From Euonymus europaeus (Eukaryota; Streptophyta; Magnoliopsida; Celastrales; Celastraceae): 64,000 nucleotides of DNA. The first letter of the stretch is position 1; each line of letters begins with the position of its first letter. Shown here piece by piece: positions 46,875 to 59,850 of the stretch. The stretch is from contig OY756967.1 of assembly GCA_963580455.1 (NCBI GenBank), positions 9,508,501-9,572,500 on the forward strand. Reading direction: 5' to 3'. The translations under genes and the position numbers were made by a program. A model generated the notes under the pieces. That model was not told where the DNA came from and did not search any database. It saw nothing but the letters and a program-made list of their open reading frames with translations.

Positions 46875-48950
46875 AGCAACTTTGATTGTCCGAAGTTGCT
46901 CAACTCTCTCTATCGAGGAGCTTTTAACTGTTTTGTCCATTTGTCATAGAAACTTAATGTTTTGGCATTGAAATAATCTTGGAAGCTTATACTCATAAAA
47001 TTTGACATAGTAGAACAATATAAAGTGTACACCGAGCAACTTTGATTGTCCGAAGTTGCTCAACTCTCTCTCTGGAGGAACATTTAACAGTTTTGTCCAT
47101 TTGTCATAGAAAGTTTCTGTTTGCATCGAAATAATCTTTGAAGCCTATACACGTAAAATTTGACATAAAAAAGCAATAAAAAGTGTACACCGAGCAACTT
47201 CAATTGTCCGAAGTTGCTCAACTCTCTCTATGGAGGAGCTTTTCATGGTATTGTCCATTTGTCATAGAAAGTTGGTCTTTTGGCATCGCAATAATCATGG
47301 AAGCTTATACTCATAAAATTTGACATAGAAGAACAATAAAAAGTGTACACCGAGCAACTTTGATTGTCCGAAGTTGCTCAACTCTCTCTATGGAGGAGCT
47401 TTTAATTGTTTTGTCCATTTGTCATAGAAACTTAATGTTTTGGCATTGAAATAATCTTGGAAGCTTATACCCATAAAATTTGACTTAGTAGAACAATATA
47501 AAGTGTACACCGAGCAACTTTGATTGTCCGAAGTTGCTCAACTCTCTCTCTGGAGGAGCATTTAACGGTTTAGTCCATTTGTCATAGAAAGTTGCTGTTT
47601 GGCATCGAAATAATCTTTGAAGCCTATACACGTAAAATTTGACATAAAAAAGCAATAAAAAGTGTACACCGAGCAACTTCAATTGTCCGAAGTTGCTCAA
47701 CTCTCTCTATGGAGGAGCTTTTCATGGTATTGTCCATTTGTCATAGAAAGTTGGTCTTTTGGCATCGCAATAATCTTGGAAGCTTATACTCATAAAATTT
47801 GACATAGAAGAACAATAAAAAGTGTACACCGAGCAACTTTGATTGTCCGAAGTTGCTCAACTCTCTCTATGGAGGAGCTTTTAACTGTTTTGTCCATTTG
47901 TCATAGAAACTTAATGTTTTGGCATTGAAATAATCTTGGAAGCTTATACTTATAAAATTTGACTTAGTAGAACAATATAAAGTGTACACCGAGCAACTTT
48001 GATTGTCCGAAGTTGCTCAACTCTCTCTCTGGAGGAGCATTTATCGGTTTTGTCCATTTGTCATAGAAAGTTGCTGTTTGGCATCGAAATAATCTTTGAA
48101 GCCTATACACGTAAAATTTGACATAAAAAAGCAATAAAAAGTGTACACCGAGCAACTTCGATTGTCCGAAGTTGCTCAACTTTCTCTATGGAGGAGCTTT
48201 TCATGGTATTGTCCATTTGTCATAGAAAGTTGGTCTTTTGCCATCGAAATAATCTTGGAAGCTTATACTGATAAAATTTGATATAGAAGAACATTAAAAA
48301 GTGTACACCGAGCAACTTTGATTGTCCGAAGTTGCTCAACTCTCTCTATGGAGGAGCTTTTAACTGTTTTGTCCATTTGTCATAGAAACTTAATGTTTTG
48401 GCATTGAAATAATCTTGGAAGCTTATACTCATAAAATTTGACTTAGTAGAACAATATAAATTGTACACCGAGCAACTTTGATTGTCCGAAGTTGCTCAAC
48501 TCTCTCTCTGGAGGAGCATTTAACGGTTTTGTCCATTTGTCATAGAAAGTTGGTGTTTTGGCATCGAAATGACCCTGGAAACGCATTTTTGTAAAATCTA
48601 ACATAGAAGAACAATAAAAAGTGTACACCGAGCAATTTTGATTGTCCGAAGTTGCTCTACTCTCTCTATGGAGGAGCTTTTAATGGTTTTGTCCTTTTGT
48701 CGTAGAAAGTTGCTGTTTTGGCATCGAAATTGCCCTGGAAGCTTATTTTCGTAAAATTTAACATAAAAGAACAAAAAAAGTGTACACCGAGCAACTTCGA
48801 TTGTCCGAAGTTGCTCAACTCTCTCTGTGGAGGAGCTTTTAACTGTTTTGTCCATTTGTCATAGAAACTTAATGTTTTGGCATTGAAATAATCTTGGAAG
48901 CTTATAACCATAAAATTTGACTTAGTAGAACAATATAAAGTGTACACCGA
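46875..48950 (+). repeat. 2,396-bp HOR copy 2 (end truncated)
   Basis: It matches copy 1 through the B/E hybrid and F. Small differences include one A fewer in ACAAAAAAAGTG near 48,772, TTATTTTCG versus TCATTTTCG in F, and CTTGG versus CTTGC near 47,457. After about 48,950 it diverges (GAGCGACTTTG, GGAGGAGTATTT). Confidence 0.85.
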
Positions 48951-49749
48951 GCGACTTTGATTGTCCGAAGTTGCTCAACTCTCTCTCTGGAGGAGTATTT
49001 AACGGTTTTGTCCATTTGTCATAGAAAGTTGTTGTTTGGCATCGAAATAATCTTGGAAGCCTATACACGTAAAATTTGACACAAAAAAGCAATAAAAAGT
49101 GTACACCGAGCAACTTCGATTGTCCGAAGTTGCTCAACTCTCTCTATGGAGGAGCTTTTCATGGTATTGTCCATTTGTCATAGAAAGTTAATCTTTTTCT
49201 ATCGAAATAATCTTGGAAGCTTATACTGATAAAATTTGACATAGAAGAACATTAAAAAGTGTACACCGAGCAACTTTGATAGTCCAAAGTTGCTCAACTC
49301 TCTCTATGGGGGAGCTTTTAACGGTTTTTGTCCATTTGTCATAGAAAGTTTGTGTTTTCGCATCGAAATAATCCTGGACGCCCATTTTCGTAAAATCTAA
49401 CATAGAAGAACAATAAAAAGTGTACACCGAGCAATTTTGATTGTCCGAAGTTGCTCTACTCTCTCTATGGAGGAGCTTTTAACGATTTTGTCTTTTTGTC
49501 ATAGAAAGTTGCTGTTTTGGCATCGAAATTTCCCTGGAAGCTCATTTTCGTAAAATTTAACATAAAAGAACAATAAAAAGTGTACACCGAGCAACTTCGA
49601 TTATCCGAAGTTGCTCAACTCTCCCTCTGGAGGAGCATTTAACGGTTTTGTCCATTTGTCTTAGAAAGTTGCTGTTTTGGCATCGCAATAATCTTGGAAG
49701 CTTATACTCATAAAATTTGATATAGAAGAACAATAAAAAGTTTACACTG
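48951..49749 (+). repeat. B-C-J-F-B/H block between trimer arrays
   Basis: The monomers are B (GAGTATTT), C (GTTAATCTTTTTCTATCG), J (GTTTGTGTTTTCGC, GGACGCCCATT), F (TTTCCCTGG) and a B/H hybrid (CTCTCCCTCTGG, TTTGTCTTAGAAAG). C, J and F resemble the same classes at 54.5-55.0 kb, which suggests this is a remnant of the 15-mer found there. Confidence 0.65.
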
Positions 49750-51665
49750 ACCAACTTTGATTGTCCGAAGTTGCTCAACTCTCTCTATGGAGGAGCTTTT
49801 AATTGTTTTGTCCATTTGTCATAGAAACTTAATGTTTTGGCATTGAAATAATCTTGGAAGCTTATACCCATAAAATTTGACTTAGTAGAACAATATAAAG
49901 TGTACACCGAGCAACTTTGATTGTCCGAAGTTGCTCAACTCTCTCTCTGGAGGAGCATTTAACGGTTTAGTCCATTTGTCATAGAAAGTTGCTGTTTGGC
50001 ATCGAAATAATCTTTGAAGCCTATACACGTAAAATTTGACATAAAAAAGCAATAAAAAGTGTACACCGAGCAACTTCGATTGTCCGAAGTTGCTCAACTC
50101 TCTCTATGGAGGAGCTTTTCGTGGTATTGTCCATTTGTCATAGAAAGTTGGTCTTTTGGCATCACAATAATCTTGGAAGCTTATACTCATAAAATTTGAC
50201 ATAGAAGAACAATAAAAAGTGTACACCGAGCAACATTGATTGTCCGAAGTTGCTCAACTCTCTCTATGGAGGAGCTTTTAATTGTTTTGTCCATTTGTCA
50301 TAGAAACTTAATGTTTTGGCATTGAAATACTCTTGGAAGCTTATACCCATAAAATTTGACTTAGTAGAACAATATAAAGTGTACACCGAGCAACTTTGAT
50401 TGTCCGAAGTTGCACAACTCTCTCTCTGGAGGAGCATTTAACGGTTTAGTCCATTTGTCATAGAAAGTTGTTGTTTGGCATCGAAATAATCTTTGAAGCC
50501 TATACACGTAAAATTTGACATAAAAAAGCAATAAAAAGTGTACACCGAGCAACTTCAATTGTCCGAAGTTGCTCAACTCTCTCTATGGAGGAGCTTTTCA
50601 TGGTATTGTCCATTTGTCATAGAAAGTTGGTCTTTTGGCATCGCAATAATCTTGGAAGCTTATACTCATAAAATTTGACATAGAAGAACAATAAAAAGTG
50701 TACACCGAGCAACTTTGATTGTCCGAAGTTGCTCAACTCTCTCTATGGAGGAGCTTTTAATTGTTTTGTCCATTTGTCATAGAAACTTATTGTTTTGGCA
50801 TTGAAATAATCTTGGAAGCTTATACCCATAAAATTTGACTTAGTAGAACAATATAAAGTGTACACCGAGCAACTTTGATTGTCCGAAGTTGCTCAACTCT
50901 CTCTCTGGAGGAGCATTTAACGGTTTAGTCCATTTGTCATAGAAAGTTGCTGTTTGGCATCGAAATAATCTTTGAAGCCTATACACGTAAAATTTGACAT
51001 AAAAAAGCAATAAAAAGTGTACACCGAGCAACTTCAATTGTCCGAAGTTGCTCAACTCTCTCTATGGAGGAGCTTTTCATGGTATTGTCCATTTGTCATA
51101 GAAAGTTGGTCTTTTGGCATCGCAATAATCTTGGAAGCTTATACTCATAAAATTTGACATAGAAGAACAATAAAAAGTGTACACCGAGCAACTTTGATTG
51201 TCCGAAGTTGCTCAACTCTCTCTATGGAGGAGCTTTTAACTGTTTTGTCCATTTGTCATAGAAACTTAATGTTTTGGCATTGAAATAATCTTGGAAGCTT
51301 ATACTCATAAAATTTGACTTAGTAGAACAATATAAAGTGTACACCGAGCAACTTTGATTGTCCGAAGTTGCTCAACTCTCTCTCTGGAGGAGCATTTAAC
51401 GGTTTTGTCCATTTGTCATAGAAAGTTGCTGTTTGGCATCGAAATAATCTTTGAAGCCTATACACGTAAAATTTGACATAAAAAAGCAATAAAAAGTGTA
51501 CACCGAGCAACTTCGATTGTCCGAAGTTGCTCAACTTTCTCTATGGAGGAGCTTTTCATGGTATTGTCCATTTGTCATAGAAAGTTGGTCTTTTGCCATC
51601 GAAATAATCTTGGAAGCTTATACTGATAAAATTTGATATAGAAGAACATTAAAAAGTGTACACCG
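49750..51665 (+). repeat. 3-mer HOR (A-B-C/H, 479 bp), four perfect-period copies
   Basis: A monomers start at 49,750, 50,229, 50,708 and 51,187, and the block ends at 51,665: exactly 479 bp each. The fourth unit ends in a true C with ACTGATAAAATTTGATATAG, as at 45.9 kb and 48.3 kb. Units differ at few positions, for example GCACAACTC near 50,411 and TTGTTGTTTGG near 50,468. Confidence 0.9.
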
Positions 51666-54064
51666 AGCAACTTTGATAGTCCGAAGTTGCTCAACTATCT
51701 CTATGGAGGAGCTTTTAATGGTTTTGTCCATTTGTCATAGAAAGTTTGTGTTTTCGCATCGAAATAATCCTGCAAACTCATTTTCGTAAAATTTAACATA
51801 GAAGAACAATAAAAAGTGTACACCGAGCAACTTTAATTGTCCGAAGTTGCTCTACTCTCTCTATGGAGGAGCTTTTAACGGTTTTGTCCATTTATCATAG
51901 AAAGTTGCTGTTTTGGCATCGCAATAATCTAGGAAGCTTATACTCATAAAATTTGACAGCGAAGAACAATAAAAAGTGTACACCGAGGAACTTTGATGTT
52001 CCGAACTTGCTCAACTCTCTCTACGGTGGAGCTTTTCAAGGTATTGTCCATTTGACATAGAAAGTTGGTCTTTTCCCATCGAAATAATATTGGAAGCGTA
52101 TACCCATAAAATTTGACATAGAAGAACATTAAAAAGTATACACCGAGCAACTTTGATAGTCCGAAGTTGCTCAACTCTCTCTATGGAGGAGCTTTTAACG
52201 GTTTTTGTCCATTTGTAATAGAAAGTTGATGTTTTCGCATCGAATAATCCTCGAAGCTCATTTTCTTAAAATTTAACATAGAAGAACAATAAAAAGTATA
52301 CACCGAGCAACTTTGATAGTCCGAAGTTGCTCAACTCTCTCTATGGAGGAGCTTTTAACGGTTTTTGTCCATCTGTCATAGAAAGTTGGTGTTTTGGCAT
52401 CGAAATGACCCTGGAAACGCATTTTCGTAAATTCTAACATAGAAGAACAATAAAAAGTGTACACCGAGCAACTTTGATTGTCCGAAGTTGCTCTACTCAC
52501 TCTATGGAGGAGCTTTTAACAGTTTTGTCCTTTTGTCATAGAAAGTTGCTATTTTGGCATCGAAATTGCCCTAGAAGCTCATTTTCGTAAAATTTAACAT
52601 AAAAGAATAATAAAAAGTGTACACCGAGCAACTTCGATTGTCCGAAGTTGCTCAACTCTCTCTATGGAGGAGCTTTTAACTGTTTTGTCCATTTGTCATA
52701 GAAACTTAATGTTTTGGCATTGAAATAATCTTGGAAGCTTATACTCGTAAAATTTGACTTAGTAGAACAATATAAAGTGTACACCGAGCAACTTTGATGG
52801 TCTGAAGTTGCTCAACTCTCTCTCTGGAGGAGCATTTAACGATTTTGTCTATTTGTCATAGAAAGTTGCTGTTTGGCATCGAAATAATCTTTGAAGCCTA
52901 TACACGTAAAATTTGACATAAAAAAGCAATAAAAAGTGTACACCGAGCAACTTCGAGTCCGAAGTTGCTCAACTCTCTCTATAGAGGAGCTTTTCATGGT
53001 ATTGTCCATTTGTCATAGAAAGTTGGTCTTTTTCCATCGAAATAATCTTGGAAGCTTATACTGATAAAATTTGACATAGAAGAACATTAAAAAGTGTACA
53101 CCGAGCAACTTTGATAGTCCGAAGTTGCTCAACTATCTCTATGGAGGAGCTTTTAATAGTTTTGTCCATTTGTCATAGAAAGTTCGAGTTTTCGCATCGA
53201 AATAATCCTCGAAGCTCATTTTCGTAAAATTTAACATAGAAGAACAATAAAAAGTGTACACCGAGCAACTTTAATTGTCCGAAGTTGCTCTACTTTCTCT
53301 ATGGAGGAGCTTTTAACAGTTTTGTCCATTTATCATAGAAAGTTGTTGTTTTGGCATCGCAATAATCCTGGAAGCTTATACTCATAAAATTTGACATAGA
53401 AGAACAATAAAACGTTTACAACAAGCATCTTTGATGTTCCGAAATTGGTCAACTCTATCTATGAAGGAGCTTTTAACTGTTTTCTCTATTTGTCATAGAA
53501 ACTTGGGATTTTGGCATCGAAATAATCTAGGAAGCTTATACTCATAAAATTTGACATAGAAGAACAATAAAAAGTGTACACCAAGCAACTTTGATGTTCC
53601 GAAGTTGCTCAACTCTCTCTACGGAGGAGCTTTTCAAGGTATTGTCCATTTGCCATAGAAAGTGGCTCTTTTGCCATCGAAATAATATTGGAAGCGTATA
53701 CCCAAAAAATTTGCCATAGAAGAACATTAAAAAGTATACACCGAGCAACTTTGATATTCCGAAGTTGCTCAACTCTCTCTATGGAGGAGCTTTTAACGGT
53801 TTTTGTCCATTTGTCGTAGAAAGTTGATGTTTTCGCATCGAATAATCCTCGAAGCTCATTTTCGTAAAATTTGACATCGAAGAACAATAAAAAGTGTACA
53901 CCGAGCAACTTTGATGTTCAGAAGTTGCTCAACTCTCTCTATGGAGGAGCTTTTAACGGTTTTTGTCCATTTGTCATAGAAAGTTGGTCTTTTGGCATCG
54001 AAATGACCCTGGAAACGCATTTTCGTAAAATCTAACATAGAAGAACAATAAAAAGTGTACACCG
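51666..54064 (+). repeat. Decamer-type region J-H-D-I-E-F-A-B-C-J-H-G-D-I-E
   Basis: This is one and a half decamer units. The first lacks G, with H running directly into D (GACAGCGAAGAAC near 51,955). The B monomer at about 52,790 (GATGGTCTGAAG, AACGATTTTGTCTATTTG) and the C after it, with the short-loop dyad, recur near 60,783. The last I and E already belong to the 2,398-bp pattern, which reaches back to about 53,760. Confidence 0.7.
52945..52970 (+). repeat. Short-loop junction dyad (4-base loop)
   Basis: A 2-base deletion shortens the loop to AGTC between perfect 11-bp arms GAGCAACTTCG (52,945-52,955) and CGAAGTTGCTC (52,960-52,970). An identical variant sits at 60,938-60,963, so the two regions share recent ancestry. 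Confidence 0.8.
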
Positions 54065-56462
54065 AGCAACTTTGATTGTCCGAAGTTGCTCTACTCTCTC
54101 TATGGAGGAGCTTTTAACGGTTTTGTCCTTTTGTCATAGAAAGTTGCTGTTTTGGCATCGAAATTGCCCTGGAAGCTCATTTTCGTAAAATTTAACATAA
54201 AAGAACAATAAAAAGTGTACACCGAGCAACTTCGATTGTCCGAAGTTGCTCAACTTTTTCCGTGGAGGAGCTTTTAACTGTTTTGTACATTTGTCATAGA
54301 AACTTAATGTTTTGGCATTGAAATAATCTTGGAAGCTTATACCCATAAAATTTGACTTAGTAGAACAATATAAAGTGTACACCGAGCAACTTTGATTGTC
54401 CGAAGTTGCGCAACTCTCTCTCTGGAGGAGCATTTAACGGTTTTGTCCATTTATCATAGAAAGTTGCTGTTTGGCATCGAAATAATCTTGGAAGCCTATA
54501 CACGTAAAATTTGACATAAAAAAGCAATAAAAAGTGTACACCGAGCAACTTCGATTGTCCGAAGTTGTTCAACTCTCTCTATGGAGAAGCTTTTCATGGT
54601 ATTGTCCATTTGTCATAGAAAGTTAATCTTTTGCCATCGAAATAATCTTGGAAGCTTATACTGATAAAATTTGACATAGAAGAACATTAAAAAGTGTACA
54701 CCGAGCAACTTTGATAGTCCAAAGTTGCTCAACTCTCTCTATGAGGGAGCTTTTAACGGTTTTTGTCCATTTGTCATAGAAAGTTTGTGTTTTCGCATCG
54801 AAATAATCCTGGAAGCTCATTTTCGTAAAATCTAACATAGAAGAACAATAAAAAGTGTACACCGAGCAATTTTGATTGTCCGAAGTTGCTCTACTCTCTC
54901 TATGGAGAGCTTTTAACGGTTTTATCCATTTGTCATAGAAAGTTGCTGTTTTGGCATCGAATCTGCCCTGGAAGCTCATTTTCGTAAAATTTAACATAAA
55001 AGAACAATAAAAAGTGTACACCGAGCAACTTCGATTGTCCGAAGTTGCTCAACTCTCTCTCTGGAGGTGCATTTAACGGTTTTGTCCATTTGTCATAGAA
55101 AGTTGCTATTTGGCATCGTAATAATCTTTGAAGCCTATACACGTAAAATTTGACATAAAAAAGCAGTTAAAAGTGTACATTGAGCAACTTCGATTATCCG
55201 AAGTTGCTCAACTCTCTCTATGGAGGAGCTTTTCATGGTATTGTCCATTTGTCATAGAAAGTTGGTCTTTTGGCATCGCAATAATCTTGGAAGCTTATAC
55301 TCATAAAATTTGACATAGAAGAACAACAAAAAGTGTACACCGAGCAACTTTGATTGTCCGAAGTTGCTCAACTCTCTCTATGGAGGAGCTTTTAACTGTT
55401 TTATCCATTTGTCATAGAAACTTAATGTTTTGGCATTGAAATAATCTTGGAAGCTTATACTCGTAAAATTTGACTTAGTAGAACAATATAAAGTGTACAC
55501 CGAGCAACTTTGATTGTCCGAAGTTGCTCAACTCTCTCTCTGGAGGAGCATTTAACGGTTTTGTCCATTTGTCATAGAAAGTTGCTGTTTGGCATCGAAA
55601 TAATCTTTGAAGCCTATACACGTAAAATTTGACATAAAAAAGCAGTAAAATGTGTACACCGAGCAACTTCGATTGTCCGAAGTTGCTCAACTCTCTCTAT
55701 GGAGGAGCTTTTCATGGTATTGTCCATTTGTCATAGAAAGTTGGTCTTTTGCCATCGAAATAGTCTTGGAAGCTTATACGGATAAAATTTGACATAGAAG
55801 AACATTAAAAAGTGTACACCGAGCAACTTTGATAGTCCAAAGTTGCTCAACTCTCTCTATGAGGGAGCTTTTAATGGTTTTGTCCATTTGTCATAGAAAG
55901 TTGGTGTTTTCGCATCGAAATAATCCTGGAAGCTCATTTTCGTAAAATTTAACATAGAAGAACAATAAAAAGTGTACACCGAGCAACTTTATTTGTCCGA
56001 AGTTGCTCTACTCTCTCTATGGAGGAGCTTTTAACAGTTTTGTCCATTTATCATAAAAAGTTGCTGTTTTGGCATCGCAATAATCTTGGAAGCTTATACT
56101 CATAAAATTTGACATAGAAGAACAATAAAACTTTTGCACCGAGCAACTTTGATAGTCCGAAGTTGCTCAACTCTCTCTATGGAGGAGCTTTTAACGGTTT
56201 TTGTCCATTTGTCGTAGAAAGTTGATGTTTTCGCATCGAATAATCCTCGAAGCTCATTTTCGTAAAATTTGACATAGAAGAACAATAAAAAGTGTACACC
56301 GAGCAACTTTGATGTTCCGAAGTTGCTCAACTCTCTCTATGGAGGAGCTTTTAACGGTTTTTGTCCATTTGTCATAGAAAGTTGATGTTTTGGCATCGAA
56401 ATGACCCTGGAAACGCATTTTCGTAAAATCTAACATAGAAGAACAATAAAAAGTGTACACCG
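54065..56462 (+). repeat. 15-mer HOR copy 1 (2,398 bp)
   Basis: Monomer starts are 54065, 54225, 54385, 54544, 54704, 54865, 55024, 55183, 55343, 55503, 55662, 55822, 55982, 56142 and 56302. The order is F-A-B-C-J-F-B-C/H-A-B-C-J-H-I-E. Marks are TTTTGTACATTTG in A, GAAGTTGTTCAAC and GTTAATCTTTTGCC in C, CTATGAGGGAGC in J, CGAATCTGCCC in F, AACAACAAAAAG and AAACTTTTGCACC. Confidence 0.9.
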
Positions 56463-58860
56463 AGCAACTTTGATTGTCCGAAGTTGCTCTACTCTCTCTA
56501 TGGAGGAGCTTTTAACGGTTTTGTCCTTTTGTCATAGAAAGTTGCTGTTTTGGCATCGAAATTGCCCTGGAAGCTCATTTTCGTAAAATTTAACATAAAA
56601 GAACAATAAAAAGTGTACACCGAGCAACTTCGATTGTCCGAAGTTGCTCAACTCTTTCTGTGGAGGAGCTTTTAACTGTTTTGTACATTTGTCATAGAAA
56701 CTTAATGTTTTGGCATTGAAATAATCTTGGAAGCTTATACCCATAAAATTTGACTTAGTAGAACAATATAAAGTGTACACCGAGCAACTTTGATTGTCCG
56801 AAGTTGCGCGACTCTCTCTCTGGAGGAGCATTTAACGGTTTTGTCCATTTATCATAGAAAGTTGCTGTTTGGCATCGAAATAATCTTTGAAGCCTATACA
56901 CGTTAAATTTGACATAAAAAAGCAATAAAAAGTGTACACCGAGCAACTTCGATTGTCCGAAGTTGTTCAACTCTCTCTATGGAGGAGCTTTTCATGGTAT
57001 TGTCCATTTGTCATAGAAAGTTAATCTTTTGCCATCGAAATAATCTTGGAAGCTTATACTGATAAAATTTGACATAGAAGAACATTAAAAAGTGTACACC
57101 GAGCAACTTTGATAGTCCAAAGTTGCTCAACTCTCTCTATGAGGGAGCTTTTAACGGTTTTTGTCCATTTGTCATAGAAAGTTTGTGTTTTCGCATCGAA
57201 ATAATCCTGGAAGCTCATTTTCGTAAAATCTAACATAGAAGAACAATAAAAAGTGTACACCGAGCAATTTTGATTGTCCGAAGTTGCTATACTCTCTCTA
57301 TGGAGAGCTTTTAACGGTTTTATCCATTTGTCATAGAAAGTTGCTGTTTTGGCATCGAATCTGCCCTGGAAGCTCATTTTCGTAAAATTTAACATAAAAG
57401 AACAATAAAAAGTGTACACCGAGCAACTTCGATTGTCCGAAGTTGCTCAACTCTCTCTCTGGAGGTGCATTTAACGGTTTTGTCCATTTGTCATAGAAAG
57501 TTGCTGTTTGGCATCGTAATAATCTTTGAAGCCTATACACGTAAAATTTGACATAAAAAAGCAGTTAAAAGTGTACATTGAGCAACTTCGATTATCCGAA
57601 GTTGCTCAACTCTCTCTATGGAGGAGCTTTTCATGGTATTGTCCATTTGTCATAGAAAGTTGGTCTTTTGGCATCGCAATAATCTTGGAAGCTTATACTC
57701 ATAAAATTTGACATAGAAGAACAACAAAAAGTGTACACCGAGCAACTTTGATTGTCCGAAGTTGCTCAACTCTCTCTATGGAGGAGCTTTTAACTGTTTT
57801 GTCCATTTGTCATAGAAACTTAATGTTTTGGCATTGAAATAATCTTGGAAGCTTATACTCGTAAAATTTGACTTAGTAGAACAATATAAAGTGTACACCG
57901 AGCAACTTTGATTGTCCGAAGTTGCTCAACTCTCTCTCTGGAGGAGCATTTAACGGTTTTGTCCATTTGTCATAGAAAGTTGCTGTTTGGCATCGAAATA
58001 ATCTTTGAAGCCTATACACGTAAAATTTGACATAAAAAAGCAGTAAAATGTGTACACCGAGCAACTTCGATTGTCCGAAGTTGCTCAACTCTCTCTATGG
58101 AGGAGCTTTTCATGGTATTGTCCATTTGTCATAGAAAGTTGGTCTTTTGCCATCGAAATAGTCTTGGAAGCTTATACGGATAAAATTTGACATAGAAGAA
58201 CATTAAAAAGTGTACACCGAGCAACTTTGATAGTCCAAAGTTGCTCAACTCTCTCTATGAGGGAGCTTTTAATGGTTTTGTCCATTTGTCATAGAAAGTT
58301 GGTGTTTTCGCATCGAAATAATCCTGGAAGCTCATTTTCGTAAAATTTAACATAGAAGAACAATAAAAAGTGTACACCGAGCAACTTTATTTGTCCGAAG
58401 TTGCTCTACTCTCTCTATGGAGGAGCTTTTAACAGTTTTGTCCATTTATCATAAAAAGTTGCTGTTTTGGCATCGCAATAATCTTGGAAGCTTATACTCA
58501 TAAAATTTGACATAGAAGAACAATAAAACTTTTGCACCGAGCAACTTTGATAGTCCGAAGTTGCTCAACTCTCTCTATGGAGGAGCTTTTAACGGTTTTT
58601 GTCCATTTGTCGTAGAAAGTTGATGTTTTCGCATCGAATAATCCTCGAAGCTCATTTTCGTAAAATTTGACATAGAAGAACAATAAAAAGTGTACACCGA
58701 GCAACTTTGATGTTCCGAAGTTGCTCAACTCTCTCTATGGAGGAGCTTTTAACGGGTTTTGTCCATTTGTCATAGAAAGTTGATGTTTTGGCATCGAAAT
58801 GACCCTGGAAACGCATTTTCGTAAAATCTAACATAGAAGAACAATAAAAAGTGTACACCG
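56463..58860 (+). repeat. 15-mer HOR copy 2 (2,398 bp)
   Basis: It has the same 15 monomers and the same rare marks at +2,398. Differences from copy 1 are few, such as GCGCGACTC versus GCGCAACTC in A/B near 56,807, CACGTTAAATTT in B near 56,902, and ATCTTTGAAGCC versus ATCTTGGAAGCC. The first two of these are shared with copy 3, so copies 2 and 3 are the closer pair. Confidence 0.9.
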
Positions 58861-59850
58861 AGCAACTTTGATTGTCCGAAGTTGCTCTACTCTCTCTATG
58901 GAGGAGCTTTTAACGGTTTTGTCCTTTTGTCATAGAAAGTTGCTGTTTTGGCATCGAAATTGCCCTGGAAGCTCATTTTCGTAAAATTTAACATAAAAGA
59001 ACAATAAAAAGTGTACACTGAGCAACTTCGATTGTCCGAAGTTGCTCAACTCTTTCTGTGGAGGAGCTTTTAACTGTTTTGTACATTTGTCATAGAAACT
59101 TAATGTTTTGGCATTGAAATAATCTTGGAAGCTTATACCCATAAAATTTGACTTAGTAGAACAATATAAAGTGTACACCGAGCAACTTTGATTGTCCGAA
59201 GTTGCGCGACTCTCTCTCTGGAGGAGCATTTAACGGTTTTGTCCATTTATCATAGAAAGTTGCTGTTTGGCATCGAAATAATCTTTGAAGCCTATACACG
59301 TTAAATTTGACATAAAAAAGCAATAAAAAGTGTACACCGAGCAACTTCGATTGTCCGAAGTTGTTCAACTCTCTCTATGGAGGAGCTTTTCATGGTATTG
59401 TCCATTTGTCATAGAAAGTTAATCTTTTGCCATCGAAATAATCTTGGAAGCTTATACTGATAAAATTTGACATAGAAGAACATTAAAAAGTGTACACCGA
59501 GCAACTTTGATAGTCCAAAGTTGCTCAACTCTCTCTATGAGGGAGCTTTTAACGATTTTTGTCCATTTGTCATAGAAAGTTTATGTTTTCGCATCGAAAT
59601 AATCCTGGAAGCTCATTTTCGTAAAATCTAACATAGAAGAACAATAAAAAGTGTACACCGAGCAATTTTGATTGTCCGAAGTTGCTCTACTCTCTCTATG
59701 GAGAGCTTTTAACGGTTTTGTCCATTTGTCATAGAAAGTTGCTGTTTTGGCATCGAATCTGCCCTGGAAGCTCATTTTCGTAAAATTTAACATAAAAGAA
59801 CAATAAAAAGTGTACACCGAGCAACTTCGATTGTCCGAAGTTGCTCAACT
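58861..59850 (+). repeat. 15-mer HOR copy 3, truncated after six monomers
   Basis: F-A-B-C-J-F match copy 2, including GCGCGACTC near 59,205 and CACGTTAAATTT near 59,299. After CGAATCTGCCC in the second F, the next monomer becomes a B/H hybrid (CTCCCTCTGGAGGTGCATTTAA, TTTGTCTTAG) and the period is lost. Confidence 0.85.

Noticed and set aside
54656..55021. Open frames of 60-121 codons on both strands, such as this 121-codon minus-strand frame, as protein-coding genes
   Set aside because: They are made of satellite monomers. A 160-bp unit shifts the frame at each repeat, the same DNA is open in more than one frame, and variation shows no codon pattern. I annotate none of them.
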